A stretch of 10,096 bases of DNA from Bacteroidota bacterium (GTDB lineage Bacteria; Bacteroidota; Bacteroidia; Chitinophagales; Chitinophagaceae). The stretch lies in assembly GCA_023433755.1 (NCBI GenBank), contig JAEYUA010000061.1, forward strand, positions 1-10,096, written 5' to 3'. Position numbers and translations under genes: made by a program. Of this stretch, positions 6,324-10,096 are shown piece by piece (positions within the stretch are counted from its first letter, which is position 1; each line of letters starts with the position of its first letter). The notes beneath the pieces are model-generated. The model searched no databases, was not told where the DNA came from, and saw only the letters and a program-made list of their open reading frames with translations.

Positions 6324-6371
6324 TAGCAATTCCAGGATCGCGCCGGGACAGTTTGTTCACATCCTCCAGGC

Positions 6372-6755
6372 CTATTTTTTAAGCGAATCCCTGATCTCCA
6401 TCAGCAGCTTTTCCTGCAGGGTGTATTCAGGCGCCTTGGGTTCAGCCACGGGTTCATCTTTTTTCCGCTTCATTTTATTGATCCCCTTGATCACCATAAA
6501 GAGCACAAGTGCAATGAGTAAAAATTTAAGTACAGCCGCTAAAAAATTACCATATTTTACCGCTCCCCATGTGAGCTTATCCAGGTCCTGGATTTTGGCA
6601 GCTTCCAATGCGGGGGCAAGCACAAGCGGGGTAATCACATCTTCCACCAGTGAGGAGATGATGGCTCCGAAAGCAGCGCCAATGATGACTGCAATGGCCA
6701 GGTCTACGATATTTCCTTTGAGAGCAAATTCCCTGAATTCTTTAACAAATCCCAT
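6372..6755 (-). CDS. mscL: Large-conductance mechanosensitive channel
   Basis: Homopentameric inner-membrane channel that opens under membrane tension to release solutes during hypo-osmotic shock. From the ATG at 6755-6753 the product has 127 residues and the family's standard opening MGFVKEFREFALKGNIVDLA. The first membrane helix and pore constriction, AVIIGAAFGAIISSLVEDVI (about 22-41), closely follow the known GAAFGxIxSSLV motif. The periplasmic loop is short, the second helix spans about 69-92, and the C-terminal cytoplasmic helix (LLMEIRDSLKK) follows a Lys/Pro/Glu-rich linker. An in-frame ATG 17 codons upstream would overlap the end of ppk2 and is not supported by family alignment. It lies 40 bases downstream of ppk2 on the same strand and may share its transcript. 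scpA follows after 101 bases containing a dyad and a possible promoter. Confidence 0.96.
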   Translation of the reverse strand: MGFVKEFREFALKGNIVDLAIAVIIGAAFGAIISSLVEDVITPLVLAPALEAAKIQDLDKLTWGAVKYGNFLAAVLKFLLIALVLFMVIKGINKMKRKKDEPVAEPKAPEYTLQEKLLMEIRDSLKK

Positions 6756-6795
6756 AACATAAGTTTTAATGCTATTAAAGGTACATGTATAAAAA

Positions 6796-7548
6796 TTACC
6801 CTGCACTAACCTCAGCCGGCTGTGGATATCTCATGTCCAGCATCTTCAATTTTTCAACCAGGGTTTTGGCAATCAGGTATTCCTTATACCAGTTCTGGTC
6901 AGCCGGCACAATGGTCCAGGGCATCACACTGCAATGTTCAAACACATCTTCATACATCTCCCTGTAGCGGTCCCAGTGCTTTGCTTCTTCCTTATCCTTT
7001 TTATTGTATTTCCACTTTTTTTGAGGATCATCCAGTCTTTCCTGCAGCCTTTCATCCTGCTCCTCTTTGGAGATATGCAGGTAAAATTTCAGGATGGTGG
7101 TATTATTATGTCTTAGCAACAGTGATTCGAAAGCATTGATGGCCTCAAATCTTTTGATGGCCAAAGCGTCATCGCACCATCCATGCACGCGGGTCACCAG
7201 CACATCTTCGTAATGACTCCGGTTGAAGATCACAATCTTTCCTTTATGTGGCGCATGACGGTGAATACGCCATAGGAAATCGTGAGCTAATTCTTCTTCG
7301 GTCGGCACTTTAAAGGAAACCACCGAAATGCCCTGGGGGTTACAGCCGCTGAACACCTCGCGGATGGCGCCATCCTTACCACTGGCATCCATGCCCTGCA
7401 ATATGATCAACACGGAATGCTTGTTTTCCGCGTACAGTACATTCTGTAGCTCCTTCAACTCTTCAAGCAATTCTGCGGTACGTGCTTTGGTTTCCTTTTT
7501 ATCAAGTTCCCCTGGTGCCCTGGTTGGAAGATCTTTCAGTTGGTCCAT
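6796..7548 (-). CDS. ppk2: Polyphosphate kinase 2 family nucleotide phosphotransferase (class III-like)
   Basis: The enzyme uses inorganic polyphosphate to phosphorylate nucleotides. The 250-residue single-domain form with this motif set resembles the polyphosphate:AMP/ADP type (class III); the exact substrate is inferred. The Walker A loop is GMDASGKDG (52-60), then VPTEEELAHDFLWRIHRHAP (81-100), the Walker B region IFNRSHYEDVLVTRVHGW (107-124), and a basic lid around RLDDPQKKWKYNKKD (161-175) followed by WDRYREMYEDVF. A C-terminal helix and short polar tail follow. The chosen start is the ATG at 7548-7546, giving MDQLKDL. A longer frame to 7599 runs over the start codon of the divergent transporter gene and lacks family character. 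mscL begins 40 bases downstream, so the two may form a small unit, possibly linking stress energy balance with osmotic protection. Confidence 0.93.
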   Translation of the reverse strand: MDQLKDLPTRAPGELDKKETKARTAELLEELKELQNVLYAENKHSVLIILQGMDASGKDGAIREVFSGCNPQGISVVSFKVPTEEELAHDFLWRIHRHAPHKGKIVIFNRSHYEDVLVTRVHGWCDDALAIKRFEAINAFESLLLRHNNTTILKFYLHISKEEQDERLQERLDDPQKKWKYNKKDKEEAKHWDRYREMYEDVFEHCSVMPWTIVPADQNWYKEYLIAKTLVEKLKMLDMRYPQPAEVSAG

Positions 7549-7592
7549 AAAAAAATATTTGAGAACACAAACTTCCGCACTTTTGCAGGGGA

Positions 7593-8465
7593 ATGGCAAA
7601 AAAAGATTTGACCAGTTGGTTACTGTTCGTGGTTCTCTCCCTCATCTGGGGCAGCTCTTTCATACTAATGAAAAAAGCAACGGATCATCTTGATGGCTGG
7701 CAGATCGGTGCAGTGAGGATCTCATCGGCGGGACTGGTGTTCTTTCCTTTCGCTCTTTTCCATTTTAAAAAGATTCCTTTAAATAAACTTCACCTGGTAC
7801 TATTCTCAGGGATGCTGGGCAATCTGTTCCCGGCTTTTCTATTCGCCATTGCCATCGAAAAAAAGATCAACAGTTCACTGGCGGGCATCCTCAATTCCCT
7901 GACCCCGCTTTTTGTGATTACTATCGGCATCCTTTTCTTCAAAATGAAAGTACAGGGAAAGAAGATCGCGGGTGTGCTCACCGGATTTGCCGGACTGCTG
8001 ATACTAAGTTTATCACAGGGCAATGTAAGCATCAGTGATTATGGATTCACCCTGCTGATACTGCTGGCAACGGTCATGTATGGTCTCAATGTGAACATTG
8101 TAAGCCATTATCTCAAAGGCATCGAACCCTTCAGGATCGCTTCGGTTTCCATGACCCTCATTGCCATTCCTGCACTCATTGTGGCCTGGTACCTCGGTGT
8201 GTTCGAGGCTTCGTCTTCTGATGCAGGCTTCCGTGCTTCAGTGGGCATTGTTGCCCTGCTCGGCATTGGAGGCACGGCCATAGCAACTGCCCTGTTTTAT
8301 ATACTCATACAAAGAGCAGGCAGCATTTTCGCCTCTCTTGTAACCTATGCCATACCGGTAGTAGCAATATTCTGGGGACTGGTATTTGGTGAAAGCATCA
8401 ATGCCATAGAGGTAGCCTGCCTGGGAATGATTCTCGGCGGTGTGTATCTCGCCAATAGAAGCTAA
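7593..8465 (+). CDS. EamA-family (DMT superfamily) membrane transporter
   Basis: A 290-residue inner-membrane protein with two tandem EamA domains (about residues 8-141 and 150-288), each of five membrane helices. The first repeat opens LLFVVLSLIWGSSFILMKKA, the classic WGSSF motif, and contains LAGILNSLTPLFVITIGILF; the second contains ALFYILIQRAGSIFASLVTYAIPVVAIFWG and ends LGGVYLANRS. The family includes exporters of amino acids and other metabolites; nothing here identifies the substrate. The start ATG follows AGGGGA at a plausible ribosome-binding distance and sits 44 bases from the divergent ppk2 start, so both promoters are packed into that gap. The gene converges on frr, with 18 bases between the two stops. 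Confidence 0.92.
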   Translation: MAKKDLTSWLLFVVLSLIWGSSFILMKKATDHLDGWQIGAVRISSAGLVFFPFALFHFKKIPLNKLHLVLFSGMLGNLFPAFLFAIAIEKKINSSLAGILNSLTPLFVITIGILFFKMKVQGKKIAGVLTGFAGLLILSLSQGNVSISDYGFTLLILLATVMYGLNVNIVSHYLKGIEPFRIASVSMTLIAIPALIVAWYLGVFEASSSDAGFRASVGIVALLGIGGTAIATALFYILIQRAGSIFASLVTYAIPVVAIFWGLVFGESINAIEVACLGMILGGVYLANRS

Positions 8466-8485
8466 TGGCTATTGGCTATTGGCTT
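8465..8485. repeat. Heptamer tract between convergent stops
   Basis: Three tandem heptamers, ATGGCTA, TTGGCTA and TTGGCTT, fill the gap between the transporter stop and the frr stop and touch both stop codons. The sequence differs from the CTAGnAG tract at scpA but has the same period. It does not form a strong hairpin on its own; function unknown. Confidence 0.6.
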
Positions 8486-9050
8486 AAACCGCCATGATAT
8501 CTTTCTCTTTGCTGGCGAGGTGTTTCTCCACCAGGGCAATGTATTTATCGGTGATGGACTGCACATCGTTCTCTGCATCCTTGGCAGCGTCTTCACTCAA
8601 ACCGTTCTTCTGGGCCTTCTTGATCTGCTCGATGGCATCCCTCCTGATATTGCGGATGGCCACTTTGGAATGTTCTCCCTCACCCTGGGCTCTTTTCACC
8701 AGGTCTTTGCGGCGTTCTTCCGTGAGTGGGGGCAGGAACAGGCGGATGATCACACCGTCGTTCTGCGGATTGATACCAATATTGGAAGCGATGATGGCTC
8801 TCTCGATGGGCTGCAACATGTTTTTTTCCCAGGGCTGGATGCTGATGGTGCGGGCATCCATCACACTGATATTGCCAACCTGGTTGATGGGCGTGGGTGA
8901 ACCATAATAATCCACTACAATTCCATCCAGCATGGAAGGATTGGCCTTTCCCGCACGAATCTTGGTAAGTTCCGCTTCAAGATGGGAGATAGCCTTGCTC
9001 ATGGAGTCCTCAGTCATTTCCATTGTAAGCGACACATCTTCTGCTGACAT
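8484..9050 (-). CDS. frr: Ribosome recycling factor
   Basis: Cytoplasmic factor that, with EF-G, splits the post-termination ribosome. The 188 residues match the usual ~185. Family features: an N-terminal helix ending HLEAELTKIRAGKANPSML; the small domain beginning VDYYGSPTPINQVGNISVMD and containing QPWEKNML and IERAIIASNIGINPQNDG; RLFLPPLTEERRKDLVK; and long C-terminal helices RRDAIEQIKKAQ through ENDVQSITDKYI. The hinge RLFLPPLTEERR is intact. The start ATG gives MSAEDVSL and has a TAGATTTG box 20 bases upstream. In many bacteria frr follows pyrH; here the upstream gene is a WecA-type transferase, and pyrH is not seen. Confidence 0.97.
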   Translation of the reverse strand: MSAEDVSLTMEMTEDSMSKAISHLEAELTKIRAGKANPSMLDGIVVDYYGSPTPINQVGNISVMDARTISIQPWEKNMLQPIERAIIASNIGINPQNDGVIIRLFLPPLTEERRKDLVKRAQGEGEHSKVAIRNIRRDAIEQIKKAQKNGLSEDAAKDAENDVQSITDKYIALVEKHLASKEKDIMAV

Positions 9051-9070
9051 AGCTTTTCAATTTTGTAGCG

Positions 9071-9078
9071 CAAATCTA
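9071..9078 (-). promoter_or_regulatory. Putative -7 box for frr
   Basis: The minus strand reads TAGATTTG, an exact TAnnTTTG match and the same octamer found before the sensor kinase at 302-309. It lies 20 bases before the frr ATG, giving a short leader. A TTGG about 26 bases upstream is too distant to be a good -33 element. Confidence 0.4.
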
Positions 9079-9095
9079 AGAAGGAATGGGAAATA

Positions 9096-9127
9096 GTCCA
9101 TGGTCCAATGGTTTATGGTCCATGGAC
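9096..9127. repeat. Degenerate heptamer tract with inverted repeat, between the WecA-type gene and frr
   Basis: Units GTCCATG, GTCCAATG, GTTTATG, GTCCATG followed by GAC. The outer parts GTCCATGG (9096-9103) and CCATGGAC (9120-9127) are perfect reverse complements around a 16-base loop. It lies seven bases past the stop of the WecA-type gene, so it may form its 3' hairpin, with frr then read from its own promoter. Confidence 0.6.
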
Positions 9128-9133
9128 AAAGTC

Positions 9134-10096
9134 TTAATTCTCAACTGCAACAGCTTCCGGTTTCAATGCTACCACTTTAGTGGCAGGTTGCACAGAAGGT
9201 TCCGGCTTTGAATGCTGGAAGGCACTTGCAATAACAAGTTTGGAAGCAGGCTTTTTGAAATAGATCAGCGCTCCGATCATGGCAAAGGAAACCCCGATCA
9301 TCAGGAACAACAAGGTAGTTGGTCCAAGTGAGCGACCGAAATAGGCCATGGCAATAAAGGAAAGATTCAGTCCCAAACAGGAGAACGTTACATATTTATG
9401 GTTAAGCCCCCTGTCGAGCAACAAGTGATGAATATGATTGCGGTCCGGTGAAAATGGCGAGCGGCCCTTGCTGATACGGATGCTGAACACTCTCAGGGTA
9501 TCAAGCAGGGGAACGATGAGGATGGAAAAACCAATGGCTACAGCGGAACTAACAGGAACCACAGCAGCGGTAGCATCTGCCACCGTAATGAATTTGATTA
9601 CCAGGATGGCATTAACCAGGCCCAGCAACAACGAGCCTGAATCTCCCATGAAGATCTTGGCCGGGTTGAAATTGAAGATAAGAAAGGCTGCAAGACTTCC
9701 CATCATGGCAAATGACATCATGGAATAAACCGGCATTTCAGCCATAAGAAAATAAGCACCGAAGATGGCCGTGGTAAGTACCCCCAGGCTTCCTGCCAGT
9801 CCATCAACACCATCAATCAGGTTATAGGCATTCACAATTACTATAATAGTAACGTAGGAAACAAGGTAACTCCAGATTTCGGGCAGGGTGCCAAGGCCCA
9901 GGAAACCATGCATGCTGGTGATGCGAACATCGCCCAGGTGAATGATAATGGCTGCAGCGGCAAGCTGGCCAAGGAATTTTTTCAGAGGAGATATGATCAG
10001 GATATCATCTTTCAATCCAAGAAAAAAGATCACGAGAGCAGAAGCAAAATAATACTGGAATTCACTTGCGGAGGTACCGGCAACGGTAAGCATGGC
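9134..10096 (-). CDS. WecA/MraY-family undecaprenyl-phosphate sugar-1-phosphate transferase (N-terminus cut by window edge)
   Basis: Polytopic inner-membrane glycosyltransferase family 4 enzyme that moves a sugar-1-phosphate, typically GlcNAc-1-P from UDP-GlcNAc, onto undecaprenyl phosphate to start glycan synthesis. The visible 320 codons run to a normal C-terminus. Key motifs are present: FFLGLKDDI, the aspartate pair of the active site; VNAYNLIDGVDGLAGS; NFNPAKIFMGDSGSLLLG; and, after PLLDTLRVFSIRI, the loop SPFSPDRNHIHHLLLDRG, whose HIHH favours the WecA/TagO/WbcO side over MraY. Further helices and a polar tail of about 40 residues follow. The codon before the ATG at 10093-10091 is sense and the family normally has some 50 more residues there, so the real start lies beyond the window. 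Polymer identity (O-antigen, capsule or other surface glycan) cannot be told from one gene. Confidence 0.92.
   Translation of the reverse strand, partial: AMLTVAGTSASEFQYYFASALVIFFLGLKDDILIISPLKKFLGQLAAAAIIIHLGDVRITSMHGFLGLGTLPEIWSYLVSYVTIIVIVNAYNLIDGVDGLAGSLGVLTTAIFGAYFLMAEMPVYSMMSFAMMGSLAAFLIFNFNPAKIFMGDSGSLLLGLVNAILVIKFITVADATAAVVPVSSAVAIGFSILIVPLLDTLRVFSIRISKGRSPFSPDRNHIHHLLLDRGLNHKYVTFSCLGLNLSFIAMAYFGRSLGPTTLLFLMIGVSFAMIGALIYFKKPASKLVIASAFQHSKPEPSVQPATKVVALKPEAVAVEN

Noticed and set aside
6271..6360. An earlier ATG start for scpA at 6360
   Set aside because: The added 30 residues do not resemble ScpA N-termini and cover the perfect dyad and -7 box; the GTG at 6270 gives the normal start.
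7549..7599. An earlier ATG start for ppk2 at 7599
   Set aside because: It would overlap the start of the divergent transporter gene and add a Cys- and Phe-rich stretch foreign to the family; the ATG at 7548 fits better.

Overview
The window reads as a chromosomal segment of a Bacteroidota bacterium, most likely a member of the Chitinophagaceae or a near relative. The evidence is a secreted protein ending in a type IX secretion sorting domain, the truncated start of a LytS-type membrane histidine kinase of the kind common in this phylum, TAnnTTTG-like -7 promoter boxes, and weak Shine-Dalgarno sites. Family-level placement is an inference from protein style only.

Layout. Positions 1-296 (minus) hold the N-terminus of a membrane sensor kinase that runs off the left edge. 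Facing away from it are a secreted lamin-tail-domain protein (481-1977, plus) and dxs, the first enzyme of the MEP isoprenoid pathway (2033-3976, plus), which ends in a clear intrinsic terminator. From about 4097 to 5565 lies an accessory patch, described below. Then follow, on the minus strand in transcription order, ppk2 (polyphosphate kinase 2), mscL (mechanosensitive channel) and scpA (condensin kleisin). An EamA-family transporter (7593-8465, plus) diverges from ppk2 and converges on frr (ribosome recycling factor, minus). A WecA/MraY-type glycan-lipid phosphotransferase (9134 to the right edge, minus) lies upstream of frr.

The accessory patch is the part to look at. A 138-bp segment covering the last 24 codons of scpA, its stop codon and the short palindromic terminator tract is present twice in direct orientation: intact at 5428-5565, and as an orphan copy at 4097-4234. 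Between the copies sits an AT-rich lipoprotein gene (4518-5066) of unrecognised family, bracketed by two related copies of a ~267-bp long imperfect palindrome (4238-4504 and 5160-5425). The order tail' - palindrome' - lipoprotein - palindrome - tail+scpA is what remains when an element inserts at the 3' end of a gene and supplies a replacement gene tail. No integrase or transposase is present, so if it is mobile it must be moved in trans. Most differences between the two scpA tails are silent, which hints that both evolved inside working scpA genes, and one change pair in the palindromic tract is compensatory.

Other regulatory-scale observations are an 11-bp-arm perfect dyad next to a -7 box upstream of scpA, and tandem near-heptamer tracts of three different sequence families that sit at 3' ends of genes. 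The remaining genes are ordinary housekeeping or transport genes with intact key motifs.
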